From: Coemansia sp. RSA 922
Taxonomy: Eukaryota; Kickxellomycota; Kickxellomycetes; Kickxellales; Kickxellaceae
NCBI GenBank assembly: GCA_027577415.1
Contig: JANBQS010000083.1
Location: forward strand, 1 to 39,225
Reading direction: 5' to 3'
Length of the DNA stretch: 39,225 nt
In this document: positions 16,376 through 26,823 of the stretch, one piece after another
Layout of the letters: each line of letters starts with the position of its first letter
Numbering within the stretch: position 1 is the stretch's first letter
Position numbers and translations under genes: made by a program
Notes under the pieces: generated by a model
What the model was told of the DNA's origin: nothing
Seen by the model: the letters and a program-made list of their open reading frames with translations, nothing else
The model's database searches: none

Positions 16376-18046
16376 ATGTCCAACAGTATCTCCCCAGCCC
16401 AAAGGCTTCCTGTCGATGTCTTGCGCTTAATAGTAAAGTATATAGTAAACGAGAAGAAGAAACCATTTGGCGGGATTAGCAACGACAAGCGCAATTTAAA
16501 GGCATTGCTACCTTTATGCCTTAATTGGCGACAGGCGGCCCTTGAGTGCCTTTGGAATGAGGCAAATCTTTGTCTAAATGCCAAATCAACCGGAGTGTAC
16601 CTCACACGCCCACCGTGGGTCAAGGAGAATGTGCTGTCTCAGAACACCGTAAACGTTGTCAGAGAGCTTTGCATAGGTGTCAACTTGTCTGGAATTGTAC
16701 ATGGGACTGCTCGCAAGTGCCTTGTCAAGTACCTGGGAGACACGAAATGGTTTTCTTCTGCACACAAACTAGTTGTTACAGTTAACTATGTTAGGGGTGA
16801 GCTCATTAAGAATGTTGTTATTGAAAACAGTATTGCTTTTGCAGATTATCTAAAGTCGCTGGCTCCAGCAGCAAGGACCACAGAGGTTGTATGTGCTACA
16901 AAGTCAGCAGTAAGAGGCTACTATGATGATGGTAGTGCAGATTTGGATGAAGACAGCTTAGGAATATTTGTCAAATCAATATGTGGCGATAGTAAGCGCG
17001 TAAGGCTGGACTTGGGAAAAATTTGGATATTACAAACGTCCACTATTGACTGTATTCCGCAATTATCGCGGTTACATCTCAGTTGCTCTGCCCCACAAAC
17101 CTTAAGCATTGGATTAGTGCACAAGTCAGCCAAGACACTCCAACATCTTAACATTGGAATATGCAATCCAAGCTTGTTATTATATAATGTCAACAACGAT
17201 GACGTTGTATATCCAGTATTGAAACACCTTCATATGAGTTACACTAGACGTAATAGCCAAGATGCAAGGCCAGTCTCCACTACAATTGTGCCATTCCCTA
17301 TACTAAGGAGTTTGATCATAGACTATCAATATGCTTTTGATAATGATGTATTGTTCCGTGGCAACAGCGCCACCTTGGAGTACCTAGAATTCACTATAGA
17401 CAAGCATGTCGAGAAGCTTTGTAACAAGAGTCGTGTTTTCGAAAACAAACACAAGGCTTTACGTCACGTCATAATTCATGGCGACTATAGCAATGATGAG
17501 CTTTACCTTATATCAAAAGACGATATGAACAAACTTTTAAACAATCTATTAAGTAATACCCAGAAATTGGTATTATCGTCAATAGAATGGTTGGAATATG
17601 TTATTGCGGCAGCACAATATGACCAAGGATTTCAGAATATCAGAGTATTAGAAACAAAGGCTATTAAAATGACACTTTTTAACGTGCTAAGTATTCTGGA
17701 AGCACTTCCGTCCATTACCAGGCTTAGGAGTGGAATCAATGGAATGGACTATAGATTGGCGTACTATACAGCTGACGAATTGCCCGACCACATTGTTTCC
17801 ACTTATGGCGATGCGGGAAGCAAGTTAGAAGTCTGGGAGATGACCTCCTTTGATATTCGTTTCGAAACGGAAGCTATTGCCTATATCTTGCTTTTGGCGC
17901 TTGTGTGCCCTAATCTGTATCGTGTGGAGGTCTTGCCTAAATCTGTTCCTGATTATCATGAGAAGATTACAAAGGCACTTGAGAGTGGTCCATATAGTAA
18001 ATATGCGTCGCAGCTCAGTCGAGTATTCAATATCATTTACGAGTAG
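16376..18046 (+). CDS. F-box-like / LRR protein, FRGNSATL subfamily
   Basis: A 556-residue protein starting MSNSISPAQRLPVDVLRLIV, a divergent F-box continuing to LCLNWRQAALECLW (about residue 62). Leucine-rich repeats follow, including FRGNSATLEYLEF, with GPYSKYASQLSRVF near the end. The subfamily signatures SPAQ-x-L, WRQAA, FRGNSATL, ELPDH-type and GP(Y/F)SKYA recur in the proteins at 21071 and 24515. Presumed substrate receptor of an SCF ubiquitin ligase, inferred from the fold pattern; no substrate can be named. The gene converges with the minus-strand F-box gene, 56 bases between stops. AT-rich codon use compared with the Mad3 and helicase genes fits a fast-evolving accessory family. Confidence 0.75.
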   Translation: MSNSISPAQRLPVDVLRLIVKYIVNEKKKPFGGISNDKRNLKALLPLCLNWRQAALECLWNEANLCLNAKSTGVYLTRPPWVKENVLSQNTVNVVRELCIGVNLSGIVHGTARKCLVKYLGDTKWFSSAHKLVVTVNYVRGELIKNVVIENSIAFADYLKSLAPAARTTEVVCATKSAVRGYYDDGSADLDEDSLGIFVKSICGDSKRVRLDLGKIWILQTSTIDCIPQLSRLHLSCSAPQTLSIGLVHKSAKTLQHLNIGICNPSLLLYNVNNDDVVYPVLKHLHMSYTRRNSQDARPVSTTIVPFPILRSLIIDYQYAFDNDVLFRGNSATLEYLEFTIDKHVEKLCNKSRVFENKHKALRHVIIHGDYSNDELYLISKDDMNKLLNNLLSNTQKLVLSSIEWLEYVIAAAQYDQGFQNIRVLETKAIKMTLFNVLSILEALPSITRLRSGINGMDYRLAYYTADELPDHIVSTYGDAGSKLEVWEMTSFDIRFETEAIAYILLLALVCPNLYRVEVLPKSVPDYHEKITKALESGPYSKYASQLSRVFNIIYE

Positions 18047-18102
18047 GGCCATAACTACTACTTTTCAATACATTTACACTGAATACATTATTGTTTTATT
18101 TG

Positions 18103-20637
18103 TTACAAATCCAAAGCCCTGACTCTAAGATGGTGCAAGTGGTCGATATGTTCTAGGCCAACATTGGTGCCGACAATTGCACAGATGCCCTCATTGACAC
18201 CTTCAACAGACTGGGAGCTGACTCGAAGCATATCCAATGCAGGTAAACGGCAGACAAAGCCAATGAGCAAACCACGATAGTGATTCAGCTCTGGTGCCAT
18301 CAAACGCCTCGACTCTGGAATAAGGTCTATGCCGTAACGACTAGAGAAATAGCGCTGTCCGTAGGCATTCAAAACGCGAAGTGACATATTGAGAGGAGTC
18401 AACGTCTTAGCAGTGTTAGCGCGACAGTACTCGCCAATGAGATCAGGCACTGTAAATATTGGCCCACTGACTATAATGCAGATCTCCAATGTCTGAAGGT
18501 TAGAGAAAAGTTGCAGCAGATGCTCCACATCACGCTGGCCATACTCACCCTCCAACGTCAAGGAGACCAAGTTTCCAGCAAACGAGGGCGTCGCAAATCG
18601 GAGTCGCGAGTCCTGGCGGATATTCATGGCAAGTGCCAGCTGCTGAAGCTTCGGACGGACAGTCGAAAGCACAGTCGGTAAGGCTTCAACAAAGTGCTTT
18701 GAGTCGAACTCGTTCAAGCCGGGTGGCATGATTATGCGGAGGCGGCGCAAGGAGCGGTATTGGGACAGACTCCAGTCCTTCGGCCTCTTGAAAAGCTGAC
18801 GACTGAGTACTAACGAAGAGATGGGACTCTTAGCAAACTTCCGTAGATAACTATAGGCCAGCGGGTTACGTATTTCAAGGCTCGCTAGCACAGGAAACAC
18901 TACTGTATCATAGTCAGGCAACTCCTCAAACCGCCCTTCAAGCTGAAATCGCACATCATCTTGGTACACTTTTTTAGCCGCCTCCTCATCTGAAGAGGCT
19001 GTATGGATCGGATCCTCGTAGAACCCCCTATCTCTATCGTAGCCACGAACGTAATTGCCAGAGTGTCTGAAGTAATCTGCACACTCCGCACTCCCAAACT
19101 CAAGATCCTCGATATCTGTGACATCCAGCACCAGCGACTTCAAAGAAGAAAACGGTAGCGGGGGCTTTGAGGAGTCTGAGGCCATCTCGGTCAGATCCAC
19201 GTCGCCCAGATATTTAAAGAGCTTCCACATGAACTCCTCTACCATGGGAGTCAGCTTCAGCTCAACCAGAGTATCAGCCATCATAGTCGGAACCGGCATC
19301 AGGTACGATTCGTCTGGTCCATCGATCTCCATATGCTCGATATAGATGGGTGGCAAAGTTACGCATGTTTCATAGTCGTCAGTGAGCTTAGGCCAGCAGT
19401 CTGCCTTAACGCGCAAGACTCGTAGCGACTCGGGTCTTTGCAGTTGCTCTTTAATCAATTGCTCGACGAGTACGCAGCCGTAGATTTCCTTGGAGTGAGG
19501 TCCGTAAAACTCGATCTCGCGTAGCGAAGGCAAAATGTCCGACAGAAGCCTGTTGAGCGCCTTGAGAGCATTGGGGCTCTGCTCCGCCATGGTATCGGTC
19601 AGCGTTGTATTGCTAGAGTCGCACATGTCGATACGTAGACGCTCAACAGCTGGCCATGTATGTCTGCCTAACTCGGCCAGCAGCAGTTGCCGCAATAGTT
19701 GGCCCGCTGTCTGGCCCATGCCTTGCACTATTATCTGCACCTCGCTCGCTTTGTCAACCAGACCAGCCGAAGTAAAAAGGCCAATATTAGTGTGTAGGCC
19801 AATGTCCGCACCATCTCGAGAAAGCCCTACTGTCATGAGCAATGCTTCGTCGGCCGTCCTGTCAACAGTGTCCACTTTGCCTTGTCCTTTGCCGATACTC
19901 ATACTGGCTTTGCCTTGTCCCTCAGTGTCGACTAGGTCTTCGTCGTCGATATTTATGCTATCTTCCTCATCGTCGTCTTCATCGTCTTCATCGTCTTCGT
20001 CGTTGATATTCATGCTGTCGTCTTCATCATCGTCACTGTCACTGTCATCAATATCCCGGGGATCAAGTGGATGACCAATGACAACGTGAACGGTGCGATA
20101 GAACAGCGGCAGCGCAACCGCACGCCACTCGCGGTTGACGGCGGCTACTTTCTGAAGGCGGAGCAAGTGCGCTGTTAGTTCGGTTGGCGTGCAGGCTGGC
20201 CCTGGAACTGGCGACAGATAGTCAAAGACCAACTGTAGAATACTGTTGGGACTCGGAGCTGGTGATTTGCTCCGCGATAGAGCGAGCTCTTGCATAACAC
20301 GTCTGCGCTCCATCATCGTCGGTCTCCGCTGTAGTTTCAGAAGCTCCCTTCTCTCCTCTTCTTGTCGCCATCTAGCTTCTACCATCTCGTGCTCTTGTTG
20401 TTGGCGCATCCTCTTTGCCTCACAATTCTGCAGGTGTTCCTGGTGCTTCTGTTGACGGGTCAGCAGCGCCTCCTTGTCGGCTATCATATCCTCCCACTGC
20501 TGTTGCCACTGTTGTATCTCCTCTGGTGTCGTCAGACTCGTACGCTGGCTACTTAGCTGACCCTCTCGGACTTCCAGTCTCCGCCTCTTTTGCTTTATGG
20601 TTGGCCTTTTCCTCTGCCTCTTGCGGTGCCGAGCCAT
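18103..20637 (-). CDS. F-box protein with basic coiled-coil N-terminus
   Basis: An 844-residue protein from the ATG at 20637. Residues 2-22 are strongly basic (nuclear-localisation-like). Residues 38-120 are Gln/Glu/Arg-rich and likely coiled coil. Residues 130-185 form an F-box-like segment (NSILQLVFDYLSP, then VNREWRAVALPLFYR). Residues 196-240 are an Asp/Glu-rich tract with a repeated SMNINDED / SINIDDED pattern. The rest is leucine-rich repeat-like. It differs from its neighbours in length, composition and lack of the FRGNSATL signature, so it is a separate lineage. Nuclear SCF-type function is inferred. Confidence 0.75.
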   Translation of the reverse strand: MARHRKRQRKRPTIKQKRRRLEVREGQLSSQRTSLTTPEEIQQWQQQWEDMIADKEALLTRQQKHQEHLQNCEAKRMRQQQEHEMVEARWRQEEERRELLKLQRRPTMMERRRVMQELALSRSKSPAPSPNSILQLVFDYLSPVPGPACTPTELTAHLLRLQKVAAVNREWRAVALPLFYRTVHVVIGHPLDPRDIDDSDSDDDEDDSMNINDEDDEDDEDDDEEDSINIDDEDLVDTEGQGKASMSIGKGQGKVDTVDRTADEALLMTVGLSRDGADIGLHTNIGLFTSAGLVDKASEVQIIVQGMGQTAGQLLRQLLLAELGRHTWPAVERLRIDMCDSSNTTLTDTMAEQSPNALKALNRLLSDILPSLREIEFYGPHSKEIYGCVLVEQLIKEQLQRPESLRVLRVKADCWPKLTDDYETCVTLPPIYIEHMEIDGPDESYLMPVPTMMADTLVELKLTPMVEEFMWKLFKYLGDVDLTEMASDSSKPPLPFSSLKSLVLDVTDIEDLEFGSAECADYFRHSGNYVRGYDRDRGFYEDPIHTASSDEEAAKKVYQDDVRFQLEGRFEELPDYDTVVFPVLASLEIRNPLAYSYLRKFAKSPISSLVLSRQLFKRPKDWSLSQYRSLRRLRIIMPPGLNEFDSKHFVEALPTVLSTVRPKLQQLALAMNIRQDSRLRFATPSFAGNLVSLTLEGEYGQRDVEHLLQLFSNLQTLEICIIVSGPIFTVPDLIGEYCRANTAKTLTPLNMSLRVLNAYGQRYFSSRYGIDLIPESRRLMAPELNHYRGLLIGFVCRLPALDMLRVSSQSVEGVNEGICAIVGTNVGLEHIDHLHHLRVRALDL

Positions 20638-21070
20638 GAATGAAAATTGAGTGATGAATGCAATAAATTATTTGAATTGGAGAACTAAAGAATGAAAGCT
20701 CCTACTTTCAATCACACGCTGAAACAATGCACAGTTCTGGTCCATTGGGTTTAATGATCTAGATCAGATCAATGCATTTGGTGACATCATCCTAAACTAG
20801 TGCCAAGCATATCCTTCTCTGAAGGCAAAAAGTATATAAAGGCAAATAACGTCATCCCATAGAAAAGGGTTGTCGTACTTTTACCACTTTGCCAACCATT
20901 GTAAAAAGCACCTTAAAAAGGGCTCAAGTTCAAAAAAGCTGGCAGTACGTTGGAGCAGTCTTTCAAGATGCCTCCACAGTTTTCCACCACCTTCTTTCTT
21001 TTCTCTTGCCACTCCACCAATTTTTTTTCGACATACTCAGCTATATACACTTTTTTTGCCACACGCTGTC
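20638..21070. promoter_or_regulatory. Divergent intergenic region between two F-box genes
   Basis: 433 bases between divergent ATGs. It contains tgatctagatcagatca (20754-20771), partly repeated at 23401-23420, a TATA-like TATATAAA near 20833, and the shared element GCTCAAGTTCAAAAAA at 20922-20937. In-frame codons upstream of 21071 look like leader DNA. Confidence 0.5.
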
Positions 21071-22762
21071 ATGTCCAACCACGTCTCCCCAGCTCAAAAC
21101 CTTTCCAGCGACGTCTTATACTCTATTCTAAAGCATGTGGTCGACAATGAGAAATCACCATTTGACAGAGTTAGCAGTCAGATAGTGTGTGTACAAGAGG
21201 TACTGTCTGTGTGCTCTACTTGGCGACAAGCGGCGCTTGAATGTATGTGGCGAGAGCTTGACCTTACTATTGACGGAAAGGCAAATAAAGTACACCTCAA
21301 GCGTCCAACATGGTTCAATGAGACTAGTCTACCATACAATTCGGCTCATTTAGTCCGGAGGGTCCATATAAGCACCACTCTGTCCAACATTATTAATGGC
21401 ACAGCTCTAAAGCTTTTGAGTGACTATATGGACAGCACAACAATATTGCCTTTTGCCCAGACACTTACTACAACTATAACGGATTTTGTGTACCCGCACA
21501 GGTTTCCTAGAAATGTTGCTATTGACAATGCACTTGTTTTTGCCCAGTGTATTAAGGCACTGGGCCCAGCATCAACAACAATAGAGGTACGGTTTGAAAT
21601 TGGGTTTACAGAATATGAAACGCAGTATCACGGTTATTATGATGATGAAGATGAAGAAGAGCCGGATGAAGAGATATTAAGTGTATTTGCCAACTCACTT
21701 TATGGAAAAACTCAACGTGCTATGCTTAAATTGGTGAATATCAGCCTATCGCAGTCATTGTTTACTCATTGCCTTCCTCAACTTTCTTCACTCCAACTAA
21801 GTTGCATTGATTCGACAGCAGTAAGCACAAGCCTAGTCTACAAGTCAGCTAGCACGCTCCAGCAACTGGACGTAGAGATAGAGGACGCAGGTATGCTTTT
21901 GTATGATGCCAGTGACAACTATGTTGTGTACCCAAATTTGCTGCACTTGCAAATTCACTTGTCTTACCAAGGCCACTCGAGTGTTGGGACAATACCAACC
22001 TCAGTTGTACCATTTCCCTCATTGCAGAGATTGAAACTAAGTGGGAGCTATCCTTATCATGACGACGTGCTGTTCCGAGGAAACAGTGCTACATTGGTGT
22101 ACCTGTATTTGCTTATTGACAGAAATACTGTGGAGATGCTTAGTAAAAGTAAAGTATTGGAGAACAAACACAGGGTCTTGCAGCATGTGACCATTGGTGA
22201 AGGCATTGGTAATGGGGGAATCCAAACAATTTCCGACACAAATATGTACCTCTTCATGAATAGCTTGGTTGGCTCTGCTCAAAGACTGACATTGCTAACA
22301 CTGAAACTACTCAGAGCCCCAATAGCTGCAGCTCAACAGAGTTTTGAATTCAAGCATATTCGAGAGTTTGTTGCAAGTCCAGAAAGTCTGTTCCTTTTTG
22401 ATTTACTATGCTTAGTAAGAGCACTTCCAGCCCTGAAAAGGCTAAAAAGCGGTGTCATTGGTTTAGGCTCTGAGCTTGAGCACATCGCTGCCTATGATTT
22501 GCCTGACTATATGGTCTCTACATATGGAAATATTGGCAAAAGCTTGCAAGTATGGACAATGCCTTCTCTTGGTAGCCCTCACAATACCCAAACTCTAGAT
22601 TGCATCTTACTTCTGGCACTTTCCTGCCCAATTCTCCGTCGGGTAGAGCTGAATCCCGATGTCGTTCCCAACTATCACTCCAGGATATTCAAAGCGCTTA
22701 ACAATGGGCCGTATAGCAAATATGCCTCACGGCTTGAGAAACTCGTAGCCGTCGCTATTTAG
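21071..22762 (+). CDS. F-box-like / LRR protein, FRGNSATL subfamily
   Basis: A 563-residue protein. The ATG at 21071 (MSNHVSPAQNLSSDVLYS) is chosen because it aligns with the start of the 16376 protein; the in-frame upstream extension has no relative. It has a divergent F-box at about 8-65 (ending STWRQAALECMWREL), an acidic loop near 194-203 (DDEDEEEPDEE), FRGNSATLVYLYL, and GPYSKYASRLEKL at the C-terminus. It is a close paralogue of the 16376 protein in order and spacing of all signatures, with a shared promoter element, so the pair probably arose by local duplication. Role as an SCF substrate receptor is inferred. Confidence 0.75.
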   Translation: MSNHVSPAQNLSSDVLYSILKHVVDNEKSPFDRVSSQIVCVQEVLSVCSTWRQAALECMWRELDLTIDGKANKVHLKRPTWFNETSLPYNSAHLVRRVHISTTLSNIINGTALKLLSDYMDSTTILPFAQTLTTTITDFVYPHRFPRNVAIDNALVFAQCIKALGPASTTIEVRFEIGFTEYETQYHGYYDDEDEEEPDEEILSVFANSLYGKTQRAMLKLVNISLSQSLFTHCLPQLSSLQLSCIDSTAVSTSLVYKSASTLQQLDVEIEDAGMLLYDASDNYVVYPNLLHLQIHLSYQGHSSVGTIPTSVVPFPSLQRLKLSGSYPYHDDVLFRGNSATLVYLYLLIDRNTVEMLSKSKVLENKHRVLQHVTIGEGIGNGGIQTISDTNMYLFMNSLVGSAQRLTLLTLKLLRAPIAAAQQSFEFKHIREFVASPESLFLFDLLCLVRALPALKRLKSGVIGLGSELEHIAAYDLPDYMVSTYGNIGKSLQVWTMPSLGSPHNTQTLDCILLLALSCPILRRVELNPDVVPNYHSRIFKALNNGPYSKYASRLEKLVAVAI

Positions 22763-23908
22763 CTAGACAGCTCACTTGTTCGAGCTTTCATTGTTCAGCC
22801 TTTTCACTATACTAGTACCCAACAACAACTCTATTTCCACCAATTACCAAAGGTTACAATATGATTAGCTGTGAAACACCTGACATTGTCAATACCCGTG
22901 AAAGCGGGGATACACAGGCTGTGGCGCTTCTGGGTGGCCAAACAAATGGTCTTGAAACGCTTCAACTCCACGAATAACATAAATGCAATAAAGCGTGTTG
23001 AGCAAGGATAGAGGCCAGGATTGAATATTAGAGAATATCGTGAGGCCGCAATAATGGAGGCCGGTTCCAAGGTTGCGCCTTTTATGCCTTGATATTAGCT
23101 TGCAGTTGTTGAGCTCATATCTTATCTATCAATCTTTCCTAATTCTAATAATAGAGTGTTCGTTATGGACATGGAATATTCAGCTGTCTTTGCAGACAAA
23201 AAATTTACTTTTCCAAATAAGCAAAAATAGACTATATTCATGAGAACATTGTGAAAGACATCACACCGATTAGGACCAAGTGCTCCAGAGGGAAACCCTA
23301 CGCGGGCTAACTTCCACTCTTTGTTGTAAAGTATTTTTCGTCAAATCTAGCTATGTACACTCCTCGGGCTTTGGCCTTTGGAATGCATGTGCGTAAATGG
23401 TTAATGATTTGGATCAGATCGTAGCACTCAAGCTGGCAATAACAACACGTAAACCTTTGCATGGTTTAACCTTGTGGTCTACTTTAAAGATTGATTGGGT
23501 TGTACGTTAGGCGTACTTTAGGCACCAAAAATCTTGCTGAAGCTCTTTAGCCGTTCTGAACCAGTACAGTTAAATAAAGATTTGTAATAAAATATAAGAA
23601 ATTGAAAGACAAGAAAGAACCAACAACATTATCCATCAATGGCAGCAGAAAATAATGGTTATCGGTGTGGCTTTAGTCAATAAAAAGAGATAAAAAAAAC
23701 CTACATAAAACCGAACTGCGGTTTAGTTGAGCGCCCAGAAGTGGTGCCACATGATGATTTCATGTATTGGGAACATATGCTATTATTATTGCCTGATAAT
23801 ACGCAAATGTGCTGTTGCCATCTTTTCTTTTTCTGGTCTACCGCCATAAACCACGTACGTTTTTAGTAAAGTATATGACAAATGATAGATAATAATTGAG
23901 ATAAGGAT
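22763..23908. other. Gene-free interval with possible decayed sequence
   Basis: Only short frames. 22861-22974 and the opposite strand to about 23085 give weakly protein-like text without a recognisable domain. 23399-23420 repeats the upstream element of the 21071 gene. It may represent a lost F-box copy, but no coding homology was found beside it. Confidence 0.4.
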
Positions 23909-24241
23909 CTATAAATCACCCCACTCATGCCAACGGATTTTCTTGAGCATGCTCTGATAAGGAGAGTATGCAATACTTTTATTTAGCTCTGAGCAACTAC
24001 TAGCAAATGGCAGGTCGCTTAAAGGATTAAAAACATTGAGTATGTAGGGGCAAGCCAGAGCTAGCAAAACCGCATAGTGATTATATTTGTCCAGCATTTT
24101 CTCAATGTCGTTCATGTTTAGCGACAACATAGCCTGTTTTGAATTTGACAATTTCGCCGAGTAAAAGTCCGGCCCTGAAGGTAAATTGTTGCTGGCCAAG
24201 GTTTCTGCTGCACTCAATATAAGCGTGTCTGCTTTGAACTC
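23909..24241 (-). pseudogene. C-terminal relic of an F-box/LRR gene
   Basis: About 110 codons with no ATG, opened by a stop just upstream. The order EFK, then ASNNLP, YAVLLALACPYI, and AYSPYQSMLKKI matches SEF, YANDLP, FIMLLALVCPNF and GPFSKYAPCLLRLF at the end of the neighbouring 24515-26308 protein, with loss of identity throughout. The LRR body and F-box are missing. It sits directly downstream of that gene on the same strand, consistent with an old tandem copy that lost its 5' part. Confidence 0.65.
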
Positions 24242-24514
24242 TTAATGCCAAGTCATTTAATCTAGAGCATGAGGTATAGAGCTTGAAGACTATATTGTAG
24301 GATTAAAAATAGTGAAACTGAATGTGTTATTCAAAAAGGAATAAAGTGCTTATAATATCCTTTGTAATTATGCGACTACTTGTGCGGTCGAAGGGGTTTA
24401 GAAAAAATGACATAGCCAAGGGTAAAATAGAGTAGAAATATTATGTGAAAGAAAAAACAAAATACTAGCCACTCTAATAGCAATGGAGTTGCATGATGGA
24501 TATTCTGAAAGGAA

Positions 24515-26308
24515 TCATCTTTTCACATGACCACTGTGCCGTGTGTTTATAACCTTGCTCCCTTCAAATAGCCGAAGAAGACATGGAGCATATTTGCTAA
24601 ATGGCCCGCTACGAGTGGCCTTGACAACACTGTCATAATAATAGCTCATAAAACCCTCAAGTATTTCCACAGGTCGAAAGTTTGGGCACACAAGCGCAAG
24701 AAGCATAATAAAATTGACGTTAGCAATCTTACTCTCGTCTTTTGAATGCGGAAAACGCAGGGTTTTTAAATGCATTCCCGTGTCGCTATACGTGTAGGCA
24801 ATGTGGTCAGGCAAATCGTTGGCATAAATACGGTCAAACTCTGAACCATTCTCACCAATACTGCAAGTAAGCCTGGTAAGAATGGGAAGTGCCTTTAACA
24901 GGCACAACATATTATAGAGCGATACCCTGTCTCGCCACAATGTCAGTTCCTGTATGTACTCAAAACAGTAGTCATCATGCCGAGTCAACGCAACCAGGCA
25001 TGTGTTTGGCCTCCCACACATAAGGTTCATTCTACACGCATTGTTTGCAAGACTACGGATGAATTTGTGCACCGTATCATCTGAGCTTAGTGATTGATAG
25101 CCGTTGTGACCAAGTTCGTTTACAAGTACTCTTTTCAAGTTCTTATACTCTTTGCCAAATGCTTGACTGTTGTTTAGCATTGCCATCATTTCTCTGCTCA
25201 AGCGTATCTCCAGCTCCTCTAAGGTGGCACTGTTTCCTCGGAACATGACATCATCACCAAATGGATAACCCATCTGTAGTTGCAAGCTCTTTAGTACTGG
25301 GAAGGGCACAATACCTGGGGCAAATACAGGCGCAGATGAGTCATTCAGACCAGCCATGTACATTTGCAAGTGCAAAAGCTTTGGGTAAACAACAGGCACA
25401 TCGTTAACATCATAAATCAATGCCTTGGCCCTATGAATTCCAATGTCTAAATATTGAAGCACGTTGGCACACTTGTGGACTAGACTAGAGTGCACGTTTG
25501 GTGAATCTCTGCAGCTCAGCTTTAGTACAGAAAGCTGAGAAATGCAGTCAATAGTCGACGGATGCCTCAAGAGCAATTCTCCAAAGTCTAGCATGGACCC
25601 CTTAGTGTTACTGCAAAGTGAATCAACAAATAAACCAAAAACTTCTTCATTGTGCTGCTCCATGCGCGTAGATAGGCCGGCCCACATTACCTTAGACATG
25701 GTCGCAGCCGGAGTCATGGACCTAAGCAATTGGGCCAGTTCAAGACTGTTGCTAATGGCTATATCACGAGAGTCTATTGACCCCTTCATACCCTCGGTCA
25801 TTACAACACATAGTTTATAAGCATTGGTGAATGTTCCAAAGCCTTTCATAAACTTGATCAACAGTTTGAGGGCATCGCCGCTTGCTATACCAGCCCCAGA
25901 TACTTTAACATAGAGCTCCCTAACTAAGGCTGTGGAGAGGTCAGACCAATTGAACTTTCCGCTCCAACCAACCAGCTGCATAAAGACCTGTCTTTTATGA
26001 ACATTAATAACAATGTCAAGCTCTCTCCACAGGTAGTCCCGAGCTGCCTGTCGCCAAACAGAGCAGACATTCATCATTGCCTTCATATTGGACTTGTTGC
26101 ACACTACGCGTTGAAAACGAGGCCTACCTTCTTCTACAACGTACAGTATAACTCGGTGCAGAACATCGGATGGAAGCCTTTGAGCCAGAGAGTCGTTGGT
26201 TGTTTTGAGCCCAAGCATCGATTTGGCCAAGCTATTAAGCTTGGTTAATGGCCTTGCCCTATCTTGGCAAAGCTGGGGCATGCTTGAAGGCGGGGAATTG
26301 TTGGGCAT
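24515..26308 (-). CDS. F-box-like / LRR protein, FRGNSATL subfamily
   Basis: A 597-residue protein from the ATG at 26308 (MPNNSPPSSMPQ); upstream in-frame codons are hydrophobic leader-like. The F-box region begins at about residue 45 (SLAQRLPSDVLHRVILYVVE) and ends with VCSVWRQAARDYLWREL. FRGNSATLEELEI and GPFSKYAPCLLRLF place it with the 16376 and 21071 proteins. Its N-terminus is about 40 residues longer than theirs. The 3' side is followed by a relic of the same family. Function inferred as SCF substrate receptor. Confidence 0.75.
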   Translation of the reverse strand: MPNNSPPSSMPQLCQDRARPLTKLNSLAKSMLGLKTTNDSLAQRLPSDVLHRVILYVVEEGRPRFQRVVCNKSNMKAMMNVCSVWRQAARDYLWRELDIVINVHKRQVFMQLVGWSGKFNWSDLSTALVRELYVKVSGAGIASGDALKLLIKFMKGFGTFTNAYKLCVVMTEGMKGSIDSRDIAISNSLELAQLLRSMTPAATMSKVMWAGLSTRMEQHNEEVFGLFVDSLCSNTKGSMLDFGELLLRHPSTIDCISQLSVLKLSCRDSPNVHSSLVHKCANVLQYLDIGIHRAKALIYDVNDVPVVYPKLLHLQMYMAGLNDSSAPVFAPGIVPFPVLKSLQLQMGYPFGDDVMFRGNSATLEELEIRLSREMMAMLNNSQAFGKEYKNLKRVLVNELGHNGYQSLSSDDTVHKFIRSLANNACRMNLMCGRPNTCLVALTRHDDYCFEYIQELTLWRDRVSLYNMLCLLKALPILTRLTCSIGENGSEFDRIYANDLPDHIAYTYSDTGMHLKTLRFPHSKDESKIANVNFIMLLALVCPNFRPVEILEGFMSYYYDSVVKATRSGPFSKYAPCLLRLFEGSKVINTRHSGHVKR

Positions 26309-26673
26309 GGCAGTAAACAATAGCAGACTAGGTAAAACAGCAGGTAAAATAGTTTGTAGACAAAAATGGTAGCTGGAGCAAAAGAAGGAGTGGACAGGTA
26401 TTGTCAAACTAGAAGTTCTCTTTTTGAATGCCATGCCCTGCCTTTGCCGTCTGTTCTTTTTTTTTGCAAACGCAATCCCCATTTTTGGGAAAGAAATACA
26501 TTGTTGCCTTTTGGCAAATAAGCAAAGGTAGCCAATGTCAATGACAGGCTAGGTCTCTTTTTTATGATGTCATAAGTAAAAAAAGGATGTGCTAGTGTGT
26601 TTATTTTTTTTTAGTGTGGTAGGTCTATCTCCAATCTGACAAAAAGTGATTGCATGCACGAAATTCTCCACCT

Positions 26674-26823
26674 TTAAAAAATGTACACCTCATTGACTTT
26701 TAGTATGGCTTTGCCATTTCGCTTGGCTTCTCGCACGCATTCTAGCTTGTGGTGATAGGTTTCATGCGGGCAAGTGAACTCGCTACGACAATAATGACAA
26801 GTAAAAATTTCTGTAGCATGCAT
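26674..26823 (-). CDS. Single C2HC zinc-finger microprotein (ZF7)
   Basis: A 49-residue ORF (MHATEIFTCHYC at the start). The finger is Cys9-x2-Cys12-x12-His25-x3-Cys29, with Phe16 and Tyr23 in place, followed by a basic 20-residue tail (REAKRNGK). It lies 12 kb from the main cluster but on the same strand and of the same design. A TATA-like AAATATAAAT is about 70 bases upstream; the shared decamer was not found here. Confidence 0.6.
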   Translation of the reverse strand: MHATEIFTCHYCRSEFTCPHETYHHKLECVREAKRNGKAILKVNEVYIF

